Shown piece by piece: positions 53,709 through 62,872 of a DNA stretch of 64,000 nt (positions are counted from its first letter, which is position 1; every line of letters starts with the position of its first letter). Under the pieces are notes generated by a model. That model was not told where the DNA came from, did no database searches, and worked only from the letters and a program-made list of their open reading frames with translations. The stretch is from Kaiparowitsia implicata GSE-PSE-MK54-09C. GTDB lineage: Bacteria; Cyanobacteriota; Cyanobacteriia; Elainellales; Elainellaceae. The DNA is taken from assembly GCA_019359435.1 (NCBI GenBank), contig JAHHHI010000056.1, positions 1 to 64,000 on the forward strand. Direction: 5' to 3'. The position numbers and the translations under genes are program-made.

Positions 53709-53871
53709 TGACAAGATGCATACAAGCCATAGGTCTATCCGAGATGCGGTCTGTCTTTGGCACTGACCCAATGATTAGAAATTCTCAGTATTGGCTCTCC
53801 CTGTTAGCGTTATCAGCCTCTCTAAGCGTGACCGGGTTGCCGATTCACATCACACCTTTGAGCCCTGTTGC

Positions 53872-55314
53872 ATGAGTGACTTTAATAGCGACCTGAATAG
53901 CAACCTGTTAGATAGCGATTTAGGACAGCGCCAGCAGCTTGAGCGACTGCTGCAGCGGGCAGAAACCTCTGCCCATATTGAAGATTGGTTCTCAGTGGTG
54001 CAGCATCTGCATCAGGGAATGCTAATGCTCGATGCGGTATTGGAGCAGGAATCCAGGACGGAGGCCACACCTTCATCTGCCGTCGCAGAGGCATGGGAGC
54101 GATCGCTTGACTTAGCGCTGCGGGTGCTGGATGATGGCGAGTTTCAAGATCGGTGGGACATCGGCAATCTGCTAGTGACGCTGAGCAAGCTGGCTCCCCA
54201 TCGGGCAGACGCAGTGATTCAGCCGTTAATGCAGCGATTGCAGCAGTCTCAAGACGCCTCCCCAGACGATCCCCAAGACGACACTGACGTGCAGTGGTTT
54301 GCGGCTCGCATTCTCGGAAAATTTCAGCAGCCTGCCGTATTAGACACACTGGTGCAGGTTATATGTGACTCGCCGCGTGATGAGCTGACAGATGTAGCCG
54401 CTCAAGCTCTCTCTGGGTTTGGAGAATCGGCAGTAGCAGCGCTGGCGGCACTGCTGCGGCAGCCCAAGACTCGCAGACTAGCGACCAAAACGTTGACGCA
54501 GGTACAGCACCCAGCAGCCATTGAGCCGCTGCTCTCGGTTGTGGACGATGATGATTCCCAGGTTCGGGCTATGGCGCTGTCTGCCCTCAGCCGGTTTAGA
54601 GATCCGCGCGTGATCCCGCTACTGCTGCAAGCGTTGCAAGATCCAGCAAGCCAAGTGCGCCAGACGGCTGTGGCAGATTTGAGCGCTTGGGTCGGCGTAT
54701 GCACCACCATAGACTGGATCGGCGTAATGCAGCCGCTCCTTTGGGATAGCGCCAGCACTGTGCGCCAGCAAGCCGTGATGACGCTGGGGCGCGTGGGTAC
54801 GGCAACCGCCGTTAATGAATTGTACTGGGCGTTTATGCAGCCGCCGCAGGATGGGGTAATGCGCGTCTGTATCGTGCGGGCGCTGGGGTGGATCAATACG
54901 GCTGCGGCGTTAGAGGTGCTGGTAGCGCTGACAGATCCAGGAATTGAAATGGCGCAAGAGGTTTTGCTGGAGCTGATTGCCGCTTTGGGACGCGTTCGCG
55001 AACCACGCCTCACGCTCTTGGCGTTTCGGGGTTTGCAGCAGGTTTTGACCGCTCAGGATAATCAGGGGCGATCGCCCTTAATCAAACAGGCTGTGGCGCA
55101 AGAACTGGGGCAGTTAGGCGAGCCTGCCGCGCTGGATGTGCTGGTAGATTTAGCCGCTGATCCCAATATGATCGTGAAACTGCACGCAGTCGCAGCGCTC
55201 AAAAAGTTGGATGCGTTGGTGGCTCATCAGCGCCTTTTGGACTTGGCCGAAGACGCGAGCCAGTCGGGACTAGTGCGCCAGCAGGCGGCGATCGCCCTCC
55301 AAGAGTGGTGTTAG
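53872..55314 (+). CDS. HEAT-repeat protein
   Basis: 480 residues of helical repeats. From about residue 130, HEAT/PBS-lyase-like units recur: VQWFAARILGKFQQPAVLDTLVQVI, LVAALSALSRFRDPRVIPLLLQAL-type, VRQQAVMTLGRVGTATAVNELY, and others, roughly nine units. The N-terminal 100 residues are helical and nonrepeat. Related to CpcE/NblB-like lyases by repeat type, but no cysteine or bilin-lyase partner is evident. ATG 53872 (MSDFNSDLN) is favoured over an upstream frame. It ends four bases inside the convergent SagB gene. Confidence 0.82.
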   Translation: MSDFNSDLNSNLLDSDLGQRQQLERLLQRAETSAHIEDWFSVVQHLHQGMLMLDAVLEQESRTEATPSSAVAEAWERSLDLALRVLDDGEFQDRWDIGNLLVTLSKLAPHRADAVIQPLMQRLQQSQDASPDDPQDDTDVQWFAARILGKFQQPAVLDTLVQVICDSPRDELTDVAAQALSGFGESAVAALAALLRQPKTRRLATKTLTQVQHPAAIEPLLSVVDDDDSQVRAMALSALSRFRDPRVIPLLLQALQDPASQVRQTAVADLSAWVGVCTTIDWIGVMQPLLWDSASTVRQQAVMTLGRVGTATAVNELYWAFMQPPQDGVMRVCIVRALGWINTAAALEVLVALTDPGIEMAQEVLLELIAALGRVREPRLTLLAFRGLQQVLTAQDNQGRSPLIKQAVAQELGQLGEPAALDVLVDLAADPNMIVKLHAVAALKKLDALVAHQRLLDLAEDASQSGLVRQQAAIALQEWC

Positions 55315-56870
55315 CGATCGCCCCGGGGCTGCCCTAGGGTTGTGATATAGAGCACGGCCTCGTCAGCGGGGATGCCCAATACCTCGTTGACCTGGGCGTC
55401 GAAAAAGCCGCCAATCCCGCTGACGCCCAAATCAAGATGAATGGCGGCCAGATTGAGCCGTTGCGCTAGATGGCCCGCATCCAGATGTAAATATCGATAC
55501 GCGCGATCGCCATGCTGAGCCACGGCTGCAGCTAAATCTGCCGTGTGAAACACAACCGCCGCCGCATCGCGCCCCAAGTCTTGCCCCAGACACAGCCGAT
55601 GCAGCTCTTGCCGAAAGTTCTTAAACCGAATTTGGCGCAGCTCTTGCGCCTTTGGTGCGTAGTAGTAGCACCCTTCCTCCAGCCCATCCACCCCAGAAAT
55701 CGCCACAAAGGTTTCAATCAGGTTGAGATCACAATAGTCGGGCTGGCGGTCTAATCCTTGTTCTGAATAGGCCTGAGGTTGATAGGTAAAATTCAACATC
55801 TGCCACAGATGCTCTAGCAAAATGCTGCCGCCGCTATAGGCGCGGGTAGAGCGACGTTTGAGCATGGTTTTTTCTAGCCCGTTGAGGCGATCGCCCCAAT
55901 CCATCGGCAAACTCTGGGTCGGCACCTTTAGGCAAAACGGAAAGTTGTATTTATCATCGGGAATCATCGGCTCCTGCTTGGGATCGGGCAGCGTAGCCTC
56001 TTTCCTAATAGGTTTGTAAACCAGATTTTGCTCTAGGGTGATCTGGGTTGCTTGGTGTAAGTAGCTCAGCAGTTCACCATCGACCAAGCTGGGATAGGGC
56101 TGAGGTGGGGGCGAGGGCAGCGTCGTGGGGCTGGGGGGCAAGTTTTGACTCACTTCTAGCACATCCGCTAAGGCCAGAACGGCGATCGCCCCTTCCTGCT
56201 CTGCATCCAGATACAGCAGGCGATTGATGGCCGTATCCACAAAGCCACCAATCAAGTGCGGCCGAATATCGCTAATCGCGCTTGCCAACTCAAGATTGCC
56301 CAGCAGATGTCCAGTATCCAAACAAATGCGGCGATAGGCACGGTCTTGATAGCGCCAGGCCGAGCGAAAGAAGACGGCGGTCGTCACCAGCGCCATATGG
56401 GTATGCTCTAGGGTCGGGTGCCACAGACAGGCCTCTTGCAGCCCCATCCACACATGGTCTTCCCAAAAGTGCAGCAGCGAGTGGGACTGCGGCTCGTAAT
56501 GATATAGCCCAGCAGGCAGCAGCGGTGTGCCCCGCGAGACGAGATAAATTTCTGCAGGATACAGCCCGCCAGCGGAGGGTGCCGCCCGTAAGTAAACGGG
56601 ATCCCCATTCATCAGCACGGCTTTAAGGGTGAGCCCATAGCTGCAAAAGAGCAGCCGCGACAGCCGCCGCCATTGCCAGTCTAAGTCGACCGGATTGGGA
56701 TCACTAGACAGGTAGGGTTTGAGGTCATAGCGGGTGCCAATTTTGTAATCTTTGAAGGGAATGGGCTGCTTGCTCCAGTCAATGGCAGCAGCCTTGCGTG
56801 ACAAAGACTCAGGGCTGTATTTGGTGCGTTCATGAAAGTGCTGTGAAATGGAACCAGAATCCTTTGTCAT
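55311..56870 (-). CDS. SagB-type dehydrogenase (double nitroreductase domain)
   Basis: 519 residues with two nitroreductase-like halves. The first has LLFCSYGLTLKAVLMNGDPVYLRAAPSAGGLYPAEIYLVSRG (core: RAAPSAGGLYPAEIY). The second starts at MLKRRSTRAYSGGSILLEHLWQML and ends with GISGIGGFFDAQVNEVLGIP. SagB-family FMN enzymes oxidise azolines to azoles in peptide natural products; other members stand alone. No YcaO cyclodehydratase or precursor peptide is in the window. ATG at 56868-56870 is favoured. The stop overlaps the convergent HEAT gene by 4 bases. Confidence 0.85.
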   Translation of the reverse strand: MTKDSGSISQHFHERTKYSPESLSRKAAAIDWSKQPIPFKDYKIGTRYDLKPYLSSDPNPVDLDWQWRRLSRLLFCSYGLTLKAVLMNGDPVYLRAAPSAGGLYPAEIYLVSRGTPLLPAGLYHYEPQSHSLLHFWEDHVWMGLQEACLWHPTLEHTHMALVTTAVFFRSAWRYQDRAYRRICLDTGHLLGNLELASAISDIRPHLIGGFVDTAINRLLYLDAEQEGAIAVLALADVLEVSQNLPPSPTTLPSPPPQPYPSLVDGELLSYLHQATQITLEQNLVYKPIRKEATLPDPKQEPMIPDDKYNFPFCLKVPTQSLPMDWGDRLNGLEKTMLKRRSTRAYSGGSILLEHLWQMLNFTYQPQAYSEQGLDRQPDYCDLNLIETFVAISGVDGLEEGCYYYAPKAQELRQIRFKNFRQELHRLCLGQDLGRDAAAVVFHTADLAAAVAQHGDRAYRYLHLDAGHLAQRLNLAAIHLDLGVSGIGGFFDAQVNEVLGIPADEAVLYITTLGQPRGDR

Positions 56871-57111
56871 AGCTGCCTTTATGCACTCAAAATTACCGCC
56901 CGCCACCCTTATCTTGGCATTCCCAACTCAAAATCGGTATGGCTGTCTCAAAGTCTTGATGTAACGTTCGCTTGAGTTCAGGTCAGGTCAAGAACAGGTA
57001 CGCGGCGCGGCGTCCTTCCCCGGAATAAATGCGCACGGTGCATCTAGATGGGGTGCTAATCCTGAGTTCAGATGATTGCCGGTGCTGATTGCAATGCGTT
57101 ATTGAAACGTG
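56871..57111. other. Intergenic region with repeat remnant
   Basis: 241 bases. GTAACGTTCGCTTGAGTTCAGG near 56960-56981 resembles the left ends of the palindromic elements at 38308 and 40546. ATCCTGAGTTCAG-like words at about 57060 may be its other end. No gene seen. Contains the promoter of the SagB gene and the terminator of proS is not evident. Confidence 0.4.
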
Positions 57112-58917
57112 TTATTGCAATGCGTCTGTCACCCACTGTTTGAGGGTGGTCACCACATCCTCTATGGGAATATCTTGGGATGCCTTGCTGGCGCGCTGCA
57201 CCACTTCAACCTTCCCATCTTTGAGCGATCGCCCCGTCACCACGCGGTAGGGAATGCCTACTAGTTCTGCATCTTTAAACTTCACTCCGGCGCGTTCATC
57301 TCGGTCATCTAGCAGGGTTTCGACTCCTGCTGCATTCAGGTCGGCATAAAGCGTTTCGGCAGTGGACACCTGGGTAGCGTCGCTGATGTTGGGAATGACG
57401 ACGATGGCATGATAGGGGGCGATCGCCACGGGCCAAATAATGCCATCCTTATCGTGGTTTTGCTCCACCGCTGCTTGGGCCAACCGCGACACGCCCACGC
57501 CATAGCAGCCCATCACAAAGGGTTTTTCTTCGCCCTGCTCATTGGTATAGGTGGCTCCCATCCGGGTGGAATATTTGGTGCCCAGTTGAAAGATGTGCCC
57601 CACCTCAATGCCCCGCGCACTTTTTAGCTCTTGGCTGGGATCATGCACTGCGCGATCGCCCGGTCGCGCTTTCCGCACATCCACAATGCGCTCCGGCTTG
57701 GGAAACTCTGCCCCCCAGTTGCCCCCAACCGTATGAAACCCCGACTCATTTGACCCGGTGACAAAGTTCGTGAGTTCCGCCGCCGTTTGGTCGAGCAGCC
57801 GCAAAAACTTGGGATGGACAGATTTGCTAGACACAATATAGTCATCCTCCAGCCCTGGAGAAATGTAGCCCAGCGGCAGCGGCTTTGCCGCCCATTTTTT
57901 CTGCGCCTCGGCATCGGGCACCGTCAGCGCCAGCAGCGTACTAGCGCCAAATTGGGGGGCGACCCGCACCAGTTCATTGGTCAGCTTCACCTCGTTTACA
58001 TCCTGGTCGCCACGAATGCTCACCAGCACCAGCACCGTTAGCCCGGTGTCATATACGGCCTGATACAGCACGTTTTTTACAATTTGAGTGGGGGAGCACT
58101 TGAGAAGAGCGGCCAAGGTGCCAATTGTAGGAGTGTTCGGCGTATCTAGCGTCTCAAAGGTGGTAAAGGAGGACGGCACTGCATCCATCGGCAGAGACAC
58201 GGCCTTCTCGGTATTGGCCGAATATTGCTCATCCTCGGTAAACAGAATCTCATCTTCCCCCGCCTCTGCCAGCACCATAAACTCCTGAGAGCCAGAGCCA
58301 CCAATGGCCCCCGAGTCGGCGTCTACAGGACGAAACTTCAGCCCAGTACGGGTAAACATGTTGCGGTAGGCGCGATCCATGTCCCGATAGGTTTCTTTGA
58401 GGCTTTCCTCGCTGGTGTGGAAGGAATAGCCGTCTTTCATAATGAACTCACGCCCGCGCATGAGGCCAAAGCGAGGCCGAATTTCGTCGCGAAACTTTGT
58501 TTGAATTTGATAGAGGTGCATCGGCAACTGACGATAGGAGCGGATCATGTCGCGGGCGATCGCCGTAATCACCTCTTCATGGGTTGGCCCTAGAGACACC
58601 TCGCGCTTTTGCCGATCGGTAAAGGCAAACATAATGCCTTCTGCTTGGGTATAGGTATCCCACCGCCCAGACTCCTTCCACAGCTCCGATGGCTGCAGCG
58701 CGGGCAGCAGCACTTCCTGTGCGCCTGTGGCATTCATCTCTTCTCGCACAATCTGCGACACCTTTTGCAGCACCCGCCACATCAGCGGCAAGTAGCCATA
58801 GACGCCGCTGGCAATGCGCCGAATGTAGCCTGCCCGCAGCAATAGCTTGTGGCTGGGAATTTCTGCCTCGGCGGGGTCTTCGCGCAGGGTAACAAACAGC
58901 ATTTGAGACAGTCGCAT
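57112..58917 (-). CDS. proS: Prolyl-tRNA synthetase
   Basis: Class IIa synthetase charging tRNA-Pro. Motif 1 region: [22 protein letters not shown]; motif 2: [21 protein letters not shown]; motif 3: [16 protein letters not shown]. Between motifs 2 and 3 lies the roughly 180-residue editing insertion (INS/YbaK-like: [44 protein letters not shown]) that hydrolyses Ala-tRNA-Pro. Anticodon domain at the end: [22 protein letters not shown]. 601 residues, as in most cyanobacteria and Gram-negatives. Confidence 0.96.
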   Translation of the reverse strand: MRLSQMLFVTLREDPAEAEIPSHKLLLRAGYIRRIASGVYGYLPLMWRVLQKVSQIVREEMNATGAQEVLLPALQPSELWKESGRWDTYTQAEGIMFAFTDRQKREVSLGPTHEEVITAIARDMIRSYRQLPMHLYQIQTKFRDEIRPRFGLMRGREFIMKDGYSFHTSEESLKETYRDMDRAYRNMFTRTGLKFRPVDADSGAIGGSGSQEFMVLAEAGEDEILFTEDEQYSANTEKAVSLPMDAVPSSFTTFETLDTPNTPTIGTLAALLKCSPTQIVKNVLYQAVYDTGLTVLVLVSIRGDQDVNEVKLTNELVRVAPQFGASTLLALTVPDAEAQKKWAAKPLPLGYISPGLEDDYIVSSKSVHPKFLRLLDQTAAELTNFVTGSNESGFHTVGGNWGAEFPKPERIVDVRKARPGDRAVHDPSQELKSARGIEVGHIFQLGTKYSTRMGATYTNEQGEEKPFVMGCYGVGVSRLAQAAVEQNHDKDGIIWPVAIAPYHAIVVIPNISDATQVSTAETLYADLNAAGVETLLDDRDERAGVKFKDAELVGIPYRVVTGRSLKDGKVEVVQRASKASQDIPIEDVVTTLKQWVTDALQ

Positions 58918-59117
58918 TGCCCAGTCGTCCTTCTTAATTTATCAGTACGGGATCTATCAGTACGGGGTCGGTGATGTGTTCTTAGTCTATCGGAGTCTGT
59001 CAGACAGTTTACCGGAGAGGCGGGTAGTTTTTGGGTCGAGCCGACTGTTCCTGACGGGTGCGGGCATAGACCCGCAGATAATGGGCATTCTAGAAGCGCC
59101 ATTGATGCGTCAATTTT

Positions 59118-59975
59118 ATGGAATGGAACCGTTGGCAGAGCGTGGGGTTGGGAGAGCGCGATCGCCTGCCCGAGGCGTCTGGTATTTACGTGATTGCAGA
59201 TAGTTATGATCAGGTCTGGTATGTGGGCAAAGCCCAAAACCTGCGGCTTCGCTGGTTAGGAAAGGGGCACCACCGCTATGCCCAACTGATGCGAAAAAAC
59301 AAGACGCTGCGCTATCGCATTTATTGGACGCTTGTTTCTCTGGAGTGGTTGCAGGCCAAAGAAGTGGATTACATTAATGCATTCAAACCCGCATTAAATG
59401 GCAGCAAAGTCAAACCCTATTTGCCTCAAAAGCCTCAAGCTGAGCAGGAAATGAAACGGTTGCTGAGAGTGCTCAATCGGCTCACATCAGCCTTTCCGGT
59501 GGTGCGCTCTGTAGTGGTTGGACAATACACTGAGGCCAATTATCTACATTTTTTACTGGTGGTTAATCTTCATGATTGTATTCTTTTGTCTAAATCGAGA
59601 AACCAGCGGGCGATCGCCATCCGGCAAGCATGGAGCAATTTTCAGTCCTACTGTGGCAGAGATGAACAAACCTATAGATCTATGTTTGGAGGAAGGTTGA
59701 CTGCTAAGAACTACTGCCTGGATTTTTTAGTTATTCCCAAGCTTATCTTCTTTCTAGAGCAAGAAATTATCCAGAAAACTGCTTATTTGGAAACCGTAGA
59801 ATTACTCGGTGTTGGGATCAAAACGCTTCCGTCTTTATCTATGTTGGATGGATTGAAGTTACGGGAAGAATCTATGGATGTAGATTCTGCGGGTAGGCGA
59901 TCGCTCTTTGACGTTGCCTATTTGCAATACCAACGAAATCATTTATCTTCATTGACCCATTCAGGCAACTTTTAA
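59118..59975 (+). CDS. GIY-YIG nuclease-superfamily protein
   Basis: 285 residues. Residues 20-95 form a GIY-YIG domain: GIYVIADSYDQVWYVGKA carries both tyrosine motifs, followed by the Arg of LRLRW, Glu of EWLQAKEVDYI and Asn of KPALNG. All four catalytic positions appear filled. The remaining 190 residues have no family I recognise (FLLVVNLHDCILLSKSRNQRAIAIRQ; FLVIPKLIFFLEQEI). It stands alone and is AT-richer after about 59500 than most neighbours. Nuclease activity is inferred from motifs. Confidence 0.8.
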   Translation: MEWNRWQSVGLGERDRLPEASGIYVIADSYDQVWYVGKAQNLRLRWLGKGHHRYAQLMRKNKTLRYRIYWTLVSLEWLQAKEVDYINAFKPALNGSKVKPYLPQKPQAEQEMKRLLRVLNRLTSAFPVVRSVVVGQYTEANYLHFLLVVNLHDCILLSKSRNQRAIAIRQAWSNFQSYCGRDEQTYRSMFGGRLTAKNYCLDFLVIPKLIFFLEQEIIQKTAYLETVELLGVGIKTLPSLSMLDGLKLREESMDVDSAGRRSLFDVAYLQYQRNHLSSLTHSGNF

Positions 59976-60060
59976 TTGAGTTTCATCGTCCCTTTCTCAA
60001 AGGGTTGTATGGAAACTCGAGTATCCCATTCTCAATCTTTTAAACAAGGGTTCACGTGCT

Positions 60061-61098
60061 ATGAAAACATCTATTATTCGGGTCTTGATGGCGTCTGGCT
60101 GTTTGCTACTGCCGATGGTGCTGCCGCAGGAAGCAGTAGCGCAACGCGTGGTAGACATCGCGCCTGCATCTGATAGCGCCACGGCTCGGCCCGATGCATC
60201 TATTTCGGGACAGTTCGACACCGTGGGGACGCCCGAGGTAGATCCGGCGTCGGTGCGGATCTTTGTCAACAATGTGGATGTGACCGCCAACAGCACGATC
60301 ACATCTCGCTTCTTTAGCTATCGACCGACACAGCCCTTTGCGCCGGGTGCGGTGCGGGTGCGGGTCGAGTATCGCAATGTGAGTGGTCAATCTCGCTCGT
60401 CAACCTGGATGTTTACCGTTCAGCCGCAGGTTGCCATTCAGCTCAACTCAGTCACCCACAATGCCGTCACACCGCTGACCACGGGCGCAACTTTCTCAGT
60501 TACGCTCAATGGCACACCCGGGGGGCAGGCGGCTATCCTACTCGTTGAGGATGGGCAAGCGGTGCGGGAGTTGACCGCCCGCGAAACCTCATCGGGAGTG
60601 TATACAGCAAGCGTGCGTGTTGGGGCGGGCGATCGCCTGAATGAAGCTGTCGTCATCGGTCGTCTGCGGGGACAGGGGCAGACGGTGTATGGGGCGGCGA
60701 GTCAGGCGGCGGCCTTTAACGTGGCGTCTGCACCCCAGCCCGTGAGTCCTACGCCAGTGCCCGAACCCGAACCCGTTTTCGAGCTGCGGCCTCGGTTCAC
60801 CAGCCATCAAGAGGGCGATCGCGTGGGCACGCAGGGGTTTACCTTGGTTGGGCGATCGCGCCCTAACGCAACGGTGCAGGTGCGGGTGGTATTGCGCGCC
60901 TCGGTATTGGGAATTGGGCTGGATGGGCAAACCCTCATCGATGAGACGGTGACAGCTAACGCCGACGGGCGGTTTGAAGCACAGGTGCCCTCTTCAGCCC
61001 TTGCTGGGTTGCCCGCCCAGTTGCAATATCGAGTGCAGGCCACCGCCACAGATGGCGAGGAGACCAGTCCTCGTACCGAGTTAACCCTCAGACCCTAG
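60061..61098 (+). CDS. Secreted Ig-like-domain protein
   Basis: 345 residues. Signal peptide (MKTSIIRVLMASGCLLLPMVLPQEAVAQ) with a cleavage site after AVA. At least three beta-rich domains follow: ASISGQFDTVG...VRVRVEYRNVSGQSRSSTW (Big/cadherin-like), VAIQLNSVTHNAVTPLTTGATFSVTL, and RPNATVQVRVVLRASVLGIG...GRFEAQVPSSAL. A Pro/Glu-rich linker (VSPTPVPEPEPVFELRP) separates the last. Probably periplasmic or cell surface. A perfect terminator hairpin follows. Role unknown. Confidence 0.75.
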   Translation: MKTSIIRVLMASGCLLLPMVLPQEAVAQRVVDIAPASDSATARPDASISGQFDTVGTPEVDPASVRIFVNNVDVTANSTITSRFFSYRPTQPFAPGAVRVRVEYRNVSGQSRSSTWMFTVQPQVAIQLNSVTHNAVTPLTTGATFSVTLNGTPGGQAAILLVEDGQAVRELTARETSSGVYTASVRVGAGDRLNEAVVIGRLRGQGQTVYGAASQAAAFNVASAPQPVSPTPVPEPEPVFELRPRFTSHQEGDRVGTQGFTLVGRSRPNATVQVRVVLRASVLGIGLDGQTLIDETVTANADGRFEAQVPSSALAGLPAQLQYRVQATATDGEETSPRTELTLRP

Positions 61099-61126
61099 CT
61101 GACCTGAGCGGGATATCCGCTGAAAA

Positions 61127-61165
61127 GCTCGAAATTGTGGACAGGGTCTGTCCACAATTTCGAGC
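61127..61165 (+). terminator. Terminator of the secreted Ig-like gene
   Basis: GCTCGAAATTGTGGACAG (61127-61144) and its exact complement (61148-61165), three-base loop, then TTCTTT. An 18-base-pair stem, 28 bases past the stop. Confidence 0.85.
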
Positions 61166-61546
61166 TTCTTTAAACCTCAGTTTGGGATCAGTGCAAACCC
61201 GGTTCAACCCGAACGTTAATTCAGCCCATGCCTCATCCCCAATCCGAATCCCGTATCCCCGGTTCCACAATCATTAATCTGTAGGAGCAACGGCTGTTAC
61301 TTTGCTCAACCGAAAGTAACTCAGCAGGGTTTGGGATAAAACCGGGGTGTCCGCGTCGCGAGCACCAGGGTTTTGCGTTGTTTCAGTTGCGGCATTTGCG
61401 ATCGCCCGTCTAACGGCGTTGATCTCTGGGGATTTTGCGCTGTGTTGTGGGATTTAGATTAGAACGGTATCGAGAAGTACAAACTCGGGGTCGGGCTGAC
61501 CATGAAGATGTCTGCTGAGAGTTGATTATTACCAGCAGAGGTCGGC
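61166..61546. repeat. Intergenic region with repeat ends
   Basis: TTAAACCTCAGTTTGGG (about 61172-61189) and CAACCCGAACGTTAA (about 61206-61220) resemble the two ends of R3 brought close together, with the stems missing. GTTACTTT/AAAGTAAC (61296-61303 with 61313-61320) is a further 8-base inverted repeat, possibly an operator or small hairpin. The promoter of the glutamine-synthetase-like gene must lie here; no NtcA consensus was found by eye. Confidence 0.45.
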
Positions 61547-62872
61547 ATGGTTGGAACAATGCCTCAGCAGATGAGCCTAGAAGAACGCGCCAAGCAGTTG
61601 GGGCTGCGGTTTTTTCTAGTGTCTTATACCGATTTGTTGGGTGGCACCCGTGCCAAGCTGGTGCCTGCGGCCAAAATTGCGTCAGTGGAGAAAGACGGCG
61701 CGTTTTTTGCGTCGTTCGCATCCAACCTGGGATTAGGGCCGGATGCGGCAGAGATTGCGGTGGTGCCTGACCCAGATTCGCTGATTGTGCTGCCCTGGCA
61801 ACCCTTGGTGGGTTGGGTGGCGAGCGATGTATTTTTCAATGGCGCGCCGTTTGATCCAGCACCTCGGATGATTTTGAACCGGGTCTTAGAGCGCTGCACC
61901 AGCCTGGGCTATAGCTACAAAGCTGGGGTCGAGGCAGAGTTTTTTCTGCTAAGGCAAACCAACAGCGGCTACGAGATCGCGGATTCCCAAGACGCCGCAG
62001 AGCGCCCTTGCTATGACCAAAGCAACCTGATGCGGCAGTATGACTTTATTTCTACCATTGTGGGTTACATGGAAGACCTCGGGTGGGAGCCGTACCAGTG
62101 CGACCATGAAGATGCCAATGGTCAATTTGAGATCAACTGGACGTTTAGCGATGCGCGGGTGACGGGCGATCGCCATGTGTTTTTCAAATACATGGTCAAA
62201 ACGCTAGCCGAGCAGCGGGGGCTAACCGCCACCTTTATGCCCAAGCCCTTTAGCCACCTAACGGGGAACGGGGCGCACATTCATAACAGCCTCTGGCAAG
62301 GCGAGGTGAATGCCTTTGAAGCGGGAGCTGATGCGGGTGGACTGTCGCCAATCGGGTATCAGTTTTTAGCGGGGGTGCTGGCCCATGCGCGGGGTCTCGC
62401 GGCGCTGTGGAACCCCACCATCAACTCATACCGACGGTTGGGCGCCACCATGACCACCTCGGGCAGCACGTGGAGTCCGCGCTACATTTCTTACGGGGGC
62501 AACAACCGCACGCACCTGCTGCGAATTCCTGAAGCGGGACGGTTTGAGTGCCGAGCGGTGGATGGTGCAACCAATCTCTACCTATCGCTGGCGGGGATTC
62601 TCGCGGCGGGGTTAGATGGCATTGAGCAGCAGCTTGATCCAGGCGCGCGCATTGATGACAACCTGTTTGTGCGCGGGGCGGAGTTCCCCGATTTGGCGGT
62701 GCTGCCGAGCAACCTGTTAGAGGCGCTGACCTGCTTGCAGCAGGATGAGCTGCTCATGGATACCCTGGGCGAGGCCGCAGCAAAAACCTTTTTTGAGTTT
62801 AAGCATCGGGAATGGAGCCAGCACAATTCCCAAGTTACGCCCTGGGAGATGACGCACTATGTTAACTGCTGA
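61547..62872 (+). CDS. glnT: Glutamine-synthetase-like ligase, type III/GlnT group
   Basis: ATP-dependent ligase joining an amine to the glutamate gamma-carboxyl. Core GS motifs: AGVEAEFFLL (metal-binding Glu pair), DHEDANGQFEINW, TGNGAHIHNSLW (His metal ligand), GNNRTHLLRIP and GRFECRAVDGATNLY. 441 residues, shorter than the long GlnN type and unlike standard GlnA in its N-terminus (LLGGTRAKLVPAAKI). Close relatives act as glutamate-ammonia ligase or gamma-glutamyl-amide synthases; which applies here is uncertain. It overlaps the following dehydrogenase by 14 bases. Confidence 0.82.
   Translation: MVGTMPQQMSLEERAKQLGLRFFLVSYTDLLGGTRAKLVPAAKIASVEKDGAFFASFASNLGLGPDAAEIAVVPDPDSLIVLPWQPLVGWVASDVFFNGAPFDPAPRMILNRVLERCTSLGYSYKAGVEAEFFLLRQTNSGYEIADSQDAAERPCYDQSNLMRQYDFISTIVGYMEDLGWEPYQCDHEDANGQFEINWTFSDARVTGDRHVFFKYMVKTLAEQRGLTATFMPKPFSHLTGNGAHIHNSLWQGEVNAFEAGADAGGLSPIGYQFLAGVLAHARGLAALWNPTINSYRRLGATMTTSGSTWSPRYISYGGNNRTHLLRIPEAGRFECRAVDGATNLYLSLAGILAAGLDGIEQQLDPGARIDDNLFVRGAEFPDLAVLPSNLLEALTCLQQDELLMDTLGEAAAKTFFEFKHREWSQHNSQVTPWEMTHYVNC

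Noticed and set aside
61099-61546. Glutamine riboswitch before the glnT-like gene
   Set aside because: The conserved core of the glnA RNA motif was not found; only repeat ends and a short inverted repeat are there.
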